Part shown: positions 35,314 to 43,848 of the stretch, piece by piece
Layout: the number at the start of each line of letters is the position of its first letter
Position numbering within the stretch: position 1 is the stretch's first letter
Source: an uncultured Oscillospiraceae bacterium
GTDB taxonomy: Bacteria > Bacillota > Clostridia > Oscillospirales > Oscillospiraceae
Direction of reading: 5' to 3'
Length of the DNA: 64,000 nucleotides
Assembly (NCBI GenBank): GCA_947629915.1
Contig: CANRFN010000009.1
Location: 21,076 to 85,075, forward strand
Notes under the pieces: model-generated
What the model was told of the DNA's origin: nothing
The model's database searches: none
The model's input: the letters and a program-made list of their open reading frames with translations, nothing else
Program-made: the position numbers and the translations under genes

Positions 35314-35730
35314 ATAGAGCTCCTTTGATGTGTTTATTTATGCTCAGCCGACTAGACTTCACGTCTGCCAGCAAAACATCGCGTAAGGGATTGAAGTATT
35401 GCCCCTTGGCAGATATTAAACCGCACTTAAGTGATCGCATCTGCCCAGCTTTGTGACGTAATGTTCATTACGTTGCACTGATGGCTTCAGAGATTCTCAC
35501 TCTGTTGGCTGATAGCTATTGGCTTCACAGACAGATGCACTGCTCTCCCCCCAGGAAAGCGTGACTGGCGCACGCTGCTCTTCATCTGCACTGGGCAAGC
35601 GCGATTGCCATTGTGCCTCTCCAACGCAGTCTTATGATGCGGTCCCGTGCAATCACAGGCTGTTTAGGCATGGGTTCCTTCGTATGGGTTGTCTGCTGCA
35701 TCAACTCAGTTGCACTGCCATCCCGGCATC
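35314..35730. other. Operon leader region with palindrome C
   Basis: No supported gene. The palindrome at 35456-35473 lies 143 nt upstream of the start of the 35.3 kb gene, and a 10-bp dyad CACTTAAGTG lies about 35 nt from it. No convincing -35/-10 pair was found. Confidence 0.5.
35456..35473. promoter_or_regulatory. Palindrome site C
   Basis: ACGTAAT, GTTC, ATTACGT: core of the same palindrome family with 7-bp arms. It precedes the operon from 35313 to 26946. Confidence 0.65.
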
Positions 35731-36781
35731 TCAGCCGTTCATCTTCCCGTACATGTTTTTGTAGTACTGCTGGTACACCCCGGAAGTGATGCGCTCGGTC
35801 CACTCCTGGTGTTCCAGATACCACTGGATGTTTCGGCCATACCGCGCTCAAAGGTATAGGCGGTACCCAACCCAGTTCTGTGGTAATCTTGGTATTGTCT
35901 ATAGCATAGCGCCTGTCGTGACCGGGTCTATCCTGGACATGCTTGATGAGAGACTCCGGCTTGCCCAGTACCAGGAGGATGAACCTCACAATCTGGATGT
36001 TGGCCTTCTCGTTGTTACCGCCGATGTTGTATCCCTCGCCCACTCTGCCCTTTTCCAGGACAGTGGCAATGGCGGCGCAGTGGTCCTGCACATGGAGCCA
36101 GTCCCGGATCTGCATGCCGTCCCCGTAGACAGGCAGGGCCTTATCTTCCAGGGCATTGTGGATCATCAGGGGAATCAGCTTCTCCGGGAACTGATAGGGA
36201 CCGTAGTTGTTGAAGCACCATGTGATGTTCACCGGCAGGCCAAAGGTCTCGTGATAGGCACGCACTACCATGTCTGCGCTGCGGAGTACGGGCTGTTGGG
36301 GCTGAGCGGGGCGGTCTCTTGGAACATGCCGGTTTTCCCCAAAGCGCCATAGACCTCATCGGTGGATACCTGGAGATACCGCACATCCGGCTTGTACTCC
36401 CGGGAGTACTTATCCTCGGGGTGGATCTTCCAGTGGCTCTTTGCGGCATCCAACAGCACCTGTGTCCCGATGACATTCGTGGTGAGGAAGATCTCCGGAT
36501 CCACGATGCTCCGGTCCACATGTGACTCCACTGCGAAGTGGACTACGGTATCGAAGTGGTACTCATCGAACAGGCGGTTCACCAGTTCTCTGTCCCGGAT
36601 ATCGCCGTGGACAAAGTGGTACCGGTTGTCTTCCTGGATGTCCACCAGGTTCTCCAGGTTCCCCGCATAAGTGAGCAGGTCCAAGTGGACCAGCTTCTCC
36701 ACATCACTGCTGTGGCTCAGGATGTAATGGACGAAGTGAGACCCGATAAACCCGGCCCCCTAAGACGGGCACATTCTTCAT
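35731..36781 (-). pseudogene. rfbB: dTDP-glucose 4,6-dehydratase remnant
   Basis: Pieces of RfbB are in three frames: MKNVPVL then (shifted) GAGFIGSHFVHYIL; SDVEKLVHLDLLTYAGNLENL to SPNSPYSA (36265-36720) with AVESHVDRSIVDPEIF and [31 protein letters not shown] to [10 protein letters not shown]; and a shifted end [15 protein letters not shown] finishing KNMYGKMNG at 35731. At least three indels are needed, including one that removed the YxxxK catalytic neighbourhood after SPYSA. An intact copy lies at 58.3 kb, so the function is not lost. It appears as the relic of an older rhamnose cassette. Confidence 0.85.
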
Positions 36782-36925
36782 GGCCTGCTCTTCGGTCTTC
36801 TCACTGCTCCTCAAACATCGCAGACAGCCCTTCGTAGACCGTTAGTTAGTTTGTCTGGCATGCTACGTGCCAACCATTCGAGGGGCTATATCACACCAGG
36901 GACATGTTCATCTCCCGTGAGCGGT

Positions 36926-38113
36926 CTATCCCTCAGCAATCACGCTCTGGATATTCCCTGGCAGCTTCACTTCCCCATTTTCCACCTTGAGCGCCATCTC
37001 TTCATCGAACCGCCCGGTTGCTGCCACAATCGGCTCTTGGAGTCCCAATGTGGCACTGCCTAACCGCAGCTTCTTGCTGGCGTTCTTGGCGTAGAGCTTG
37101 AACTCATCTGGGGTGATGTAGTTGTGGTCCCGGAGATACTCCAGCATCCTGTCCATGATGTCCAACATCTTGAGGATCAGGACCTTCTGGAACTCGAACT
37201 GCTCCATCTTGGAGGCGTTGTTCAGATAGAAGTCCTCCCGGAAGGCCATGAAGGTCTTCAATTCGGGAAGAAGAAACGCCTGATCCAGATCTGCGTGATC
37301 CGACTGTGATGCCGGCATCTCGCAGATCTCCACCATGGCCCCGTGCCAGGCAGCCACATCCTCGGAGATGGGATAGTCCACCTTGGCCAGAACAGCCTGA
37401 AGAATGGACTCCTCATAGCCAGCGATCTTCTGCGCCTCGTGGAAGGTGTTGGTGAGGATCTGCTTAAGTTTCTCTTTCCCAAGGCCGAGCTTTCCAAAGA
37501 GAGCCATGGAGACATCTGCCTGCTTTGCCTTCTGGACATCAATCGTCTCTACACAGACCAACAGGATGCGGTTGGCAATGGTATGGCATACACCGTTATA
37601 CCCGAACAGGATGCCCACGGAGTCGTAGAGCTTCTCCGGCGGATGGAAGAGCATCAGCCAGTCGTAGAAAGCATTGCCTGCTGCCACACGGACTCTGGTC
37701 TTGTCTTCCCCCTTGCTGGTGTCATACCAGCAGCGCCCTGCACAAGGCCAGCAGAACGACCGATCCAGGGACACAACAAAGGCATGGCTCCCATCTCTCA
37801 GGAAGTAGTTGCTGGGGATAGCGTATGCCTCTAACGGGAACAGCGGTACATCCGGGTGCAGGTGCTCTGGCTTGATGGGTATGATCGTGTGGGGAAACGG
37901 CGGAGGTACTGGACCGGGATCAGGTCCAGGCTTGGGTCCTCCCCCCACTGTGCCACCGGAGATGATGCCGGACAGGTCTGGGTTGAAGTCCGGCAGACCG
38001 GGATCGAAGTCCTTATCTGGTCCTGTCTGATCTGGTGTGAGGCTCTTCACCAGATCTGAGAGATCCGGGTTGAAATCGGGCAGGTCTGGAACAAACGGCT
38101 TGTCCTTGTCCAT
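36926..38113 (-). CDS. Unknown protein with FGYNGVCHTIANR motif (copy 1)
   Basis: A 395-residue protein of no family I recognise. The N-terminus is proline/aspartate rich and includes two near-repeats, LPDFNPDLSDL and LPDFNPDLSGI, then GPKPGPDPGPVPPPFP. A globular part has SHAFVVSLDRSFCW (near 110), FYDWLMLFHP, and FGYNGVCHTIANRILL (near 168), followed by a helical C-terminus. The Cys-His pair could be catalytic in a papain/transglutaminase-like fold, but this is a guess. The gene at 38.1 kb is a clear paralogue 22 nt upstream, in the same operon. There is no signal peptide or membrane segment. Confidence 0.6.
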   Translation of the reverse strand: MDKDKPFVPDLPDFNPDLSDLVKSLTPDQTGPDKDFDPGLPDFNPDLSGIISGGTVGGGPKPGPDPGPVPPPFPHTIIPIKPEHLHPDVPLFPLEAYAIPSNYFLRDGSHAFVVSLDRSFCWPCAGRCWYDTSKGEDKTRVRVAAGNAFYDWLMLFHPPEKLYDSVGILFGYNGVCHTIANRILLVCVETIDVQKAKQADVSMALFGKLGLGKEKLKQILTNTFHEAQKIAGYEESILQAVLAKVDYPISEDVAAWHGAMVEICEMPASQSDHADLDQAFLLPELKTFMAFREDFYLNNASKMEQFEFQKVLILKMLDIMDRMLEYLRDHNYITPDEFKLYAKNASKKLRLGSATLGLQEPIVAATGRFDEEMALKVENGEVKLPGNIQSVIAEG

Positions 38114-38135
38114 CTACTGATCCCCCTCTCTATCC

Positions 38136-39191
38136 TTAGGTCTTGTCTTGGTTGCGGCTTGCTGCGTCCACCGCAGCGGACACAGTGGACGCGGCATCTG
38201 TCAGGAGAAGCTGCAGGGCCAGATCCGGAATGAACTTGCCGGTCTCCTGGGCGGACTGATTCTGCAGTTCCAGGACGCGGAACATGCGGTTGAGGCTCTG
38301 CTGTGCGGTATCCAGATATTTGGAGAACTCCCCTGCGGCGATGTAGTTCTGGCGGCGCATATAGCCCAGAAGGCCATTCACCATATTGAGCATATGGATG
38401 GCTATGGTCTGCTGGAACTGGCGGCGCGGGAGATCCTTGGCGTGGTTCAGGAAGAACTGCTCCCGGAACGCCTTCAGATCCTGTACCGCTTTCGAGAGAT
38501 ACCCGGTATCGATATCGGGGTGATTGAAGCGATCAAAGGGCATCTGGCAGAGCACCACAGACGTTCTATGCCATGCATCCAGGTCTTCGCTCAGAGGATA
38601 GTCCAGGCGAGCGATGGCCCTCTCCAAGGCACCGTCCTGCTGCTTGGAGAGCTTGGAAGCGGCATTGAAGGAGTCTGTGAGGCGCTTCTTCAGATCCTCA
38701 ATCCCCATGCCGTATTTTCCGAAGATAGCTGTGGAGATAAACGCTGTAGGGGCCTTGGATACATCCGCATCCACATCACCCAGCATCAGCTGGCGGTTTG
38801 TGATGGTGTGGCACACGCCGTTGTACCCAAAGTTGATACCGGTCTCATACCACTTGTCCCCGTCCACCGGCGAAAAGGTCATGATCCAGTCGTAGTTAAC
38901 GGTGGTCCTTGCGATTTCCGTGAGAGGCAGCAAGCCCTTTGCCTCAAAGTAGTCCTTACCTGCGTTTGCCCAGCTCATGACGAAATCGCCATCCACAAGG
39001 AAGGTGTGAGAGCCATGCGGGGTGAAGTAGTCGCTGGGATAGAACATAGCCACTACCACCAGGTTGGGATCATCCGGATGCATCCGCTCTGCCTTGCTCG
39101 GTGTAATGGGCTGCGGGACCGGGATTGGTGCAGGTGGAACAGGATCCGGGTTCGGCGATATGACCGGACTGGTTTTGAGCTCATGATCCAT
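38136..39191 (-). CDS. Unknown protein with FGYNGVCHTITNR motif (copy 2)
   Basis: A 351-residue paralogue of the downstream gene. It shares a proline-rich N-terminus (PNPDPVPPAPIPVPQP), HPDDPNLVVVAMFYPSDYF, SHTFLVDGDFVMSW, YDWIMTFSP and FGYNGVCHTITNRQLM (near 130), then a helical part with MPFDRFNHPDID. The strictly retained C-H pair and SHxF segment in both copies argue for an active site. No export signal is visible. GGAGG precedes ATG 39191. The pair sits between the broken rfbB and the second mutase-like gene, so an association with surface-polymer metabolism is only contextual. Confidence 0.6.
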   Translation of the reverse strand: MDHELKTSPVISPNPDPVPPAPIPVPQPITPSKAERMHPDDPNLVVVAMFYPSDYFTPHGSHTFLVDGDFVMSWANAGKDYFEAKGLLPLTEIARTTVNYDWIMTFSPVDGDKWYETGINFGYNGVCHTITNRQLMLGDVDADVSKAPTAFISTAIFGKYGMGIEDLKKRLTDSFNAASKLSKQQDGALERAIARLDYPLSEDLDAWHRTSVVLCQMPFDRFNHPDIDTGYLSKAVQDLKAFREQFFLNHAKDLPRRQFQQTIAIHMLNMVNGLLGYMRRQNYIAAGEFSKYLDTAQQSLNRMFRVLELQNQSAQETGKFIPDLALQLLLTDAASTVSAAVDAASRNQDKT

Positions 39192-39321
39192 GCTTATATA
39201 CCTCCATTTCGATGTTTACGGTCTCAACAATGAAAACATACAACAATGCGCACTGTCCTTCCGTTGCGGACAAGCAGCAGCTTTCCTCAGGTGTTTTCCC
39301 GAGGATTTTCGATACCTCTCT

Positions 39322-39354
39322 GTCCTTGTGTCCGCGTACTGCGGACACAAGGAC
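39322..39354. repeat. Perfect 14-bp hairpin after the second mutase-like gene
   Basis: Arms 39322-39335 and 39341-39354 pair exactly around GTACT, 22 nt beyond the stop of the 39.4 kb gene, without a U-tract. It probably marks the transcript end. Confidence 0.7.
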
Positions 39355-39375
39355 TCATTCCTATAGCACGTTTGT

Positions 39376-40221
39376 TCACGTATTGAGCCGTATCTGCGCC
39401 AACTTCATCGCTTCTACAATCGTCTCGGGCATGTTGTATGGCATATATCTGCCAAGCCTGCCGCAAAAGACGATGTTTGGGTACTTCTTCGCTGCCTCTT
39501 TCACATACTGCAGATACCGTTTGTAGTTCCCGTTGCCGTCATATCTCGAGGGTCTGCATGGCAACAGGTTCGGATCCCACTCATCCTGGATTCTCTCCCA
39601 GGACACAACCGTCTTGTCGCTTACCTCGCCCGATATGTACTTGAACTCAACGGTCTGTACCCAGGCAGGGTGCCTGGACTGCAAGCAGAACGCCTTGTCC
39701 TGGTAGTGCTCTTGATCTATCTCCTTGATTTGGATGTCTAAGCAGCTATATCCCAAACGTCCGTGACAGCAATCAAAAAATGCATCAATTGGCCCTGTGT
39801 AGATGACGATGTCAGCGCTGTCGGGGCAATCCTTACAAAACGCCGCATATGAGACACCCGTTCGGACCGGAATGTCCTTCAGGAGGTTCTCGATCAGGAC
39901 GTTGTACCCGCCCTCAGGGATATAGCCGTATCCGTACTTTTTCCACGTTGCATAGCGATTCACGAAGTCCCAGACCTTGTCTTCCTCCGTTTGAAAGATG
40001 TGGGCCCCGTACATGTGCACGGTGATCCCTGCGATCTTCTCGCAGTACAGGTTGCCGCCCACATGATCTCGCTCCTCGATGACCAGGCACTTCTTCCCCG
40101 CATCTGTAGCCAGGCGTGCAAAGGTACTCCCAAAGAGGCCTGCACCGACTATGAGGTAATCGTAGTGATCTGTCTGGCGGTCTGAGGGATTCGTTTCAGT
40201 TCTCTTGTCTTGTGCGTCCAT
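39376..40221 (-). CDS. UDP-galactopyranose mutase-like flavoprotein, shortened (second copy)
   Basis: A 281-residue Glf-like protein. The FAD motif DYLIVGAGLFGSTFAR follows a 20-residue leader; LVIEERDHVGGN, HMYGAHIFQT, VIYTGPIDAFFD and the C-terminal VFCGRLGRYMPYNM match Glf. As in the 18.4 kb copy, about 110 residues of the helical lid domain are absent: VNRYATWKKYGYGYIPEGGY replaces the span between HIFHT and PVGGY. This domain carries the mobile-loop Arg and Trp of normal UGMs. ATG 40221 is favoured by GGTGGGG upstream over an ATG 12 codons earlier. The product may act on another nucleotide sugar. Confidence 0.75.
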   Translation of the reverse strand: MDAQDKRTETNPSDRQTDHYDYLIVGAGLFGSTFARLATDAGKKCLVIEERDHVGGNLYCEKIAGITVHMYGAHIFQTEEDKVWDFVNRYATWKKYGYGYIPEGGYNVLIENLLKDIPVRTGVSYAAFCKDCPDSADIVIYTGPIDAFFDCCHGRLGYSCLDIQIKEIDQEHYQDKAFCLQSRHPAWVQTVEFKYISGEVSDKTVVSWERIQDEWDPNLLPCRPSRYDGNGNYKRYLQYVKEAAKKYPNIVFCGRLGRYMPYNMPETIVEAMKLAQIRLNT

Positions 40222-40376
40222 GCTTGTCCCCACCGTTCGTGATTCGTCTGCCAACACTCAGTGTATCCAATGCCCTAGGCTAAGCAGCGAATTCTTTTCA
40301 TGTATTAACCTTGCCACTTTTAGGCTCTCCAGACAGGGGCAGGTTAAAAGATGGCAGTCCGATATAATTACTAAAG

Positions 40377-41108
40377 CTAATTGTTTTTTGTAAATTTTTC
40401 TAATTCTTCTGGCGTTCCTAATACATGAACTTTCTTTTCGTCTATTATACTAATCGTAATGTTAAATCCTTTTTGCAACATATAGTTATACAGCGGTGCT
40501 ATATATTTTTCACCCTCTTTCTTGCATATTTCATCAGCATAAAATTCCGTATATATCCGCTTGTACAAAGCTGCCGAGGAAAAATAATAAGCACCCAGTG
40601 TACAATTATCAGATATACGTTGTTTCTCCCTTATCTCAACAACTCTGCCTAGGTTATCAGTCCTGACAAAACTCCAGTGGTTACCGGGAGCATAGAAGCA
40701 AGGAATATGACCATCACCAGAAATGTCAGATAGTTTCATTTGATATGGTTCCACATATGTGTCTATATTATATATTAAAATTGGCTGTTCATCACATACA
40801 CGTTCTACACCTATCATTGCTGTAGTAGCCTGCCCATCCGTCAGGTGGTCGAGCTCCACTATCTCGACAGAAGGTAGAGTATACTTTTTACATTTTTCTG
40901 TAATAAAATCAACAGCATGATCTTCAGTACGAACTAGAAATATATATTTGCAAGCTATGCTGTTATAATCCTGAAGACTGTCAATGGACCACTCAAACAG
41001 TGTTTTTCCGTTTGCTTTTATCATATACTTTGGTATTGAGTAACCCATCTTACGAAATCTAGAGCCTAAACCTCCCATAGTAATAATGATGTTTAAATTA
41101 TCTATCAT
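40377..41108 (-). CDS. Sugar/alcohol-phosphate nucleotidyltransferase
   Basis: A 243-residue GT-A-fold NTP transferase. The nucleotide motif IIITMGGLGSRFRKMGYSIPKYMIKANG lies at residues 7-34, and the metal-binding YNIDTYV near 114. It overlaps the HAD gene by 4 nt, so the two are translationally coupled, with the kinase-like gene before them. Kinase, phosphatase-like and nucleotidyltransferase together resemble cassettes that activate a small phosphorylated group for a capsule. The exact nucleotide and substrate cannot be told. The gene is AT-rich. Confidence 0.8.
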   Translation of the reverse strand: MIDNLNIIITMGGLGSRFRKMGYSIPKYMIKANGKTLFEWSIDSLQDYNSIACKYIFLVRTEDHAVDFITEKCKKYTLPSVEIVELDHLTDGQATTAMIGVERVCDEQPILIYNIDTYVEPYQMKLSDISGDGHIPCFYAPGNHWSFVRTDNLGRVVEIREKQRISDNCTLGAYYFSSAALYKRIYTEFYADEICKKEGEKYIAPLYNYMLQKGFNITISIIDEKKVHVLGTPEELEKFTKNN

Positions 41109-41503
41109 TCTGACAGCTCCCTCGAATCATTGCATATTTCTAGTAATTCATCAGGTGATTTAGTTAAAAATTCATCTGGCCTTACCGTCCTATCATCCAC
41201 ATAGAACCCCTTGAATCCAGGCCATGGCTTCCCAAAAATGAGCTCATCATAAGGTATATCCCATTTATCTAACCAATCTAAAAGAATTCGGCCAGTATTC
41301 TTATTGATAAGGCCAATATTACCTTTGTATGTTTTCATATTTCTGGAGGTAAATAGAACAATCTTGGCGCCATTATCATGATAGAAACGTATCCTTTTTA
41401 CAACATTTTCGTATGGTACAACATTCTCATATAATTCTTCCGGTTTCTTTATCGGGCAAATAGTTCCGTCGATGTCGAGAACAAAGCTATATTCATCATA
41501 CAT
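41105..41503 (-). CDS. HAD-family capsular biosynthesis protein
   Basis: A 132-residue small HAD protein without a cap domain. The motif I sequence FVLDIDGTICPIKKPEELYE (residue 7 on) has the normal DxDGT; IVLFTSRNMKTYKGN is motif II, LLDWLDKWDIPYDELIFGKP motif III, and YVDDRTVRPDEF motif IV. Proteins of this compact type accompany nucleotidyltransferases in capsule loci and probably hydrolyse a sugar or amino-alcohol phosphate. GGAGGT precedes ATG 41503; the coding end overlaps the next gene by 4 nt and the start overlaps the kinase-like gene by 8 nt. Confidence 0.82.
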   Translation of the reverse strand: MYDEYSFVLDIDGTICPIKKPEELYENVVPYENVVKRIRFYHDNGAKIVLFTSRNMKTYKGNIGLINKNTGRILLDWLDKWDIPYDELIFGKPWPGFKGFYVDDRTVRPDEFLTKSPDELLEICNDSRELSE

Positions 41504-42968
41504 TACTTTCTACCTCCTTTAATATTTTAATAGCATTAAGCAAAAAGCCAAAAACCTTGTAAGGGTAGTCAATATGCAGAGGTAACATAGATAAAAAGAG
41601 TGAAGCTTCATAGACTCTCACAGTCCAATAATCATAGCCACACATTTCTAGCTTTTCTCTGAACATCTTCTTGTAGTCACTATTGTCAAAGGGTATAGAA
41701 AGAAGGTAATTAAAATCATCGTCTATCGTAATATCAAACATTGCATTATTGAAAAAATCATAGTTTCCACAAATAGAATGGCTTAGCTTTGCTATGTCAT
41801 AGTATGGATCAGTATACAATTCTTCTTTTGTCAATGCTCCTCTTGGATCTATGAATTTTAATGTCCTTGTAGAATAATGATACATTGCATTAGCAAAGCA
41901 AGGATCACCATGCCCAATCACGCTAATACATGGATACTCAATTCTTTGTTCAACTTTTTTCTTAATTTCCAGGTACCAATAAAATATATCGTCAACAGAT
42001 GCAAGGCCCTTATTTGCAGATAATAATTTTTCTATATTCGAGAATGCAGGCAATTTTTTTAAGTTTTCTAGTCTGCTTAGAACTTTTTTGACATAAAGTT
42101 GATCGTTTATTGCCTGAAACTGACTTGGTGTAATCTCTATGCAACCACGTTCATGAAAAAAAGTAAAATACATATCCAATATTTGCTTAAATTCATCCTG
42201 TCCAATGGAACCATGTACCCACTTTATTGCAAGATCAGTCATATATAATCGTTCCATAGCATAACTAGATTCCAATTCCGTTTCTTGGTAGTCAAAAGGC
42301 ATAACAAACCAGTGCTGCATATTTTCCGGCAAGAGATGATAGTACGTATATTCACTTTTAATTTTTGTTTTATTCGTTGATGACTTTCGCAGGGTATAGT
42401 CGGTCTCCTTCATTGAGTTAAAATATCGCGAATCAAAATTTCCTGTAAGATATTGAATGAAATTCCATATTACGCTTATATCCATGACCCCTGGACACAC
42501 AAGTCTCGGATTTCTATCCTCCCGCATCACATCATGAGAACTGTGGATCTCAATGGACCGCTTTAAGAAAGCCAAGTATTGGCAAGTATCCTTGAACATT
42601 ACTCCGATGCATGACGAATCTTTATTGTCAAGAACAACTTTTTCTTCTATATAGTCTATTTTTTTGAACGCAAGGCCTGCCTCTTTACTATCAATCACAA
42701 TAAAATTAGAGAAGCAGTGTAATACTCTGTTATTTTCAATAGATTCTATATTTGAAAGTTGTAAAATTAATTTTTCAAAATCATATAAATTATCAAGTTC
42801 AATCCATCGAAAATTAGCAGAACCGAAAATCTTCTCAATTGACTCTTTATAGCGAACCTTTAATAGTTTTCTTCTGACGATTACATCGCCATAACCTTTC
42901 TTTCCAATGATCTCTCCAACGATCTCTCCAGGCTGTACTGTATTATCATAAACTATGAGTAGGCCCAC
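41496..42968 (-). CDS. Protein with aminoglycoside-phosphotransferase-like kinase domain
   Basis: A 490-residue protein. The C-terminal half has VIGHGDPCFANAMYH (near 360), matching the catalytic HGDxxxxN loop, and LKFIDPRGALT matching the metal-binding D(P/F)-G segment of the APH/choline kinase fold. The first 230 residues form an unassigned domain. The GTG at 42968 is chosen because AGGAGG stands 7 nt before it; an ATG 12 codons upstream has none. It is followed by the HAD and nucleotidyltransferase genes with overlaps, so it probably phosphorylates a small alcohol or sugar that these process. AT-rich. Confidence 0.75.
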   Translation of the reverse strand: MGLLIVYDNTVQPGEIVGEIIGKKGYGDVIVRRKLLKVRYKESIEKIFGSANFRWIELDNLYDFEKLILQLSNIESIENNRVLHCFSNFIVIDSKEAGLAFKKIDYIEEKVVLDNKDSSCIGVMFKDTCQYLAFLKRSIEIHSSHDVMREDRNPRLVCPGVMDISVIWNFIQYLTGNFDSRYFNSMKETDYTLRKSSTNKTKIKSEYTYYHLLPENMQHWFVMPFDYQETELESSYAMERLYMTDLAIKWVHGSIGQDEFKQILDMYFTFFHERGCIEITPSQFQAINDQLYVKKVLSRLENLKKLPAFSNIEKLLSANKGLASVDDIFYWYLEIKKKVEQRIEYPCISVIGHGDPCFANAMYHYSTRTLKFIDPRGALTKEELYTDPYYDIAKLSHSICGNYDFFNNAMFDITIDDDFNYLLSIPFDNSDYKKMFREKLEMCGYDYWTVRVYEASLFLSMLPLHIDYPYKVFGFLLNAIKILKEVESNV

Positions 42969-43818
42969 AGTGTTGCCTCCTGATTCTTCCTGTAAGTTGA
43001 GCAAATATACCCATCAACAAAAAAAGCAAAATACATGCCAAAATAAATAGTTTATTAAACAAACCCGGCGTGCCAAAGATTGTATTATTCAAATAGCTGA
43101 TTACTTCATTTCCATCAGTACCTCTCATTACAACCATTCCTCCAACCTCAACAAACCATGCAACAATAGATATTAAAAAAAGCAGAAAAAATCTTCCCTT
43201 TGCCATTCGGCCTATACTCTTGTATGCTTTATTGCATAAATTGATAGCGTGGAGTGCAATTAAAGTGCTTTCTGTATTTTTGTTAAATATCAAGAAATGA
43301 TTGAGGTATGTATACAACGATGGAAACAAACAATATGCTGAAATTATAACAATGCAAAATGCCACAAAAAGGATAAACACTGGTGATGCAGGTAAATCAT
43401 AGAATATTTGAAGTATCAATATAGTGCTTATTAAAGCCAGAGTGTCTAGTAATCTATCAAGAAGCATCGCTGAATATCCCACAGGAATAGATGAAACCGC
43501 TACTCCGAGTCTATAGCCTCTGTAGATTTCACCAGACTTATAAGGCAAAAGCAGATTGACCAATCCGGTTTCTGCATACATAGTAATAAAACATCCTATG
43601 CCGATATTGGTTTCAAACAGAAGTAAATACAATCTAAGCATTTTAATTGTATTCACTAATACCGTCTGCAGCAGAGTTAGTAATATTAATATAGGTGCAT
43701 TTAAAATGTCATCATTTATCAATGCGTTCAGAAAGCGTGATAAATAAAAGCATGTCAAAAGGCCAAATACTGCGTTCATGAATATCCACAATTTGTCTTT
43801 CTGCTTTTGCTTTTTCAC
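42946..43818 (-). CDS. Flippase-like membrane protein (lysylphosphatidylglycerol synthase TM family)
   Basis: A 290-residue integral membrane protein with about seven hydrophobic segments and few loops. The family features YAETGLVNLLLPYKSGEIYRGYRLG (near 80-104) and SAMLLDRLLDTLALI (near 115) resemble the AglD/MprF-type transmembrane domain (PF03706), found in flippase-like proteins and linked with GtrA and dolichol-phosphate-mannose-like synthases. It starts with GTG at 43818 and overlaps the kinase-like gene by 23 nt. A role in lipid-linked precursor handling is plausible by context. Confidence 0.75.
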   Translation of the reverse strand: MKKQKQKDKLWIFMNAVFGLLTCFYLSRFLNALINDDILNAPILILLTLLQTVLVNTIKMLRLYLLLFETNIGIGCFITMYAETGLVNLLLPYKSGEIYRGYRLGVAVSSIPVGYSAMLLDRLLDTLALISTILILQIFYDLPASPVFILFVAFCIVIISAYCLFPSLYTYLNHFLIFNKNTESTLIALHAINLCNKAYKSIGRMAKGRFFLLFLISIVAWFVEVGGMVVMRGTDGNEVISYLNNTIFGTPGLFNKLFILACILLFLLMGIFAQLTGRIRRQHCGPTHSL

Positions 43819-43848
43819 TCGACAGACACTCTTTCTACTAAAATAAAA

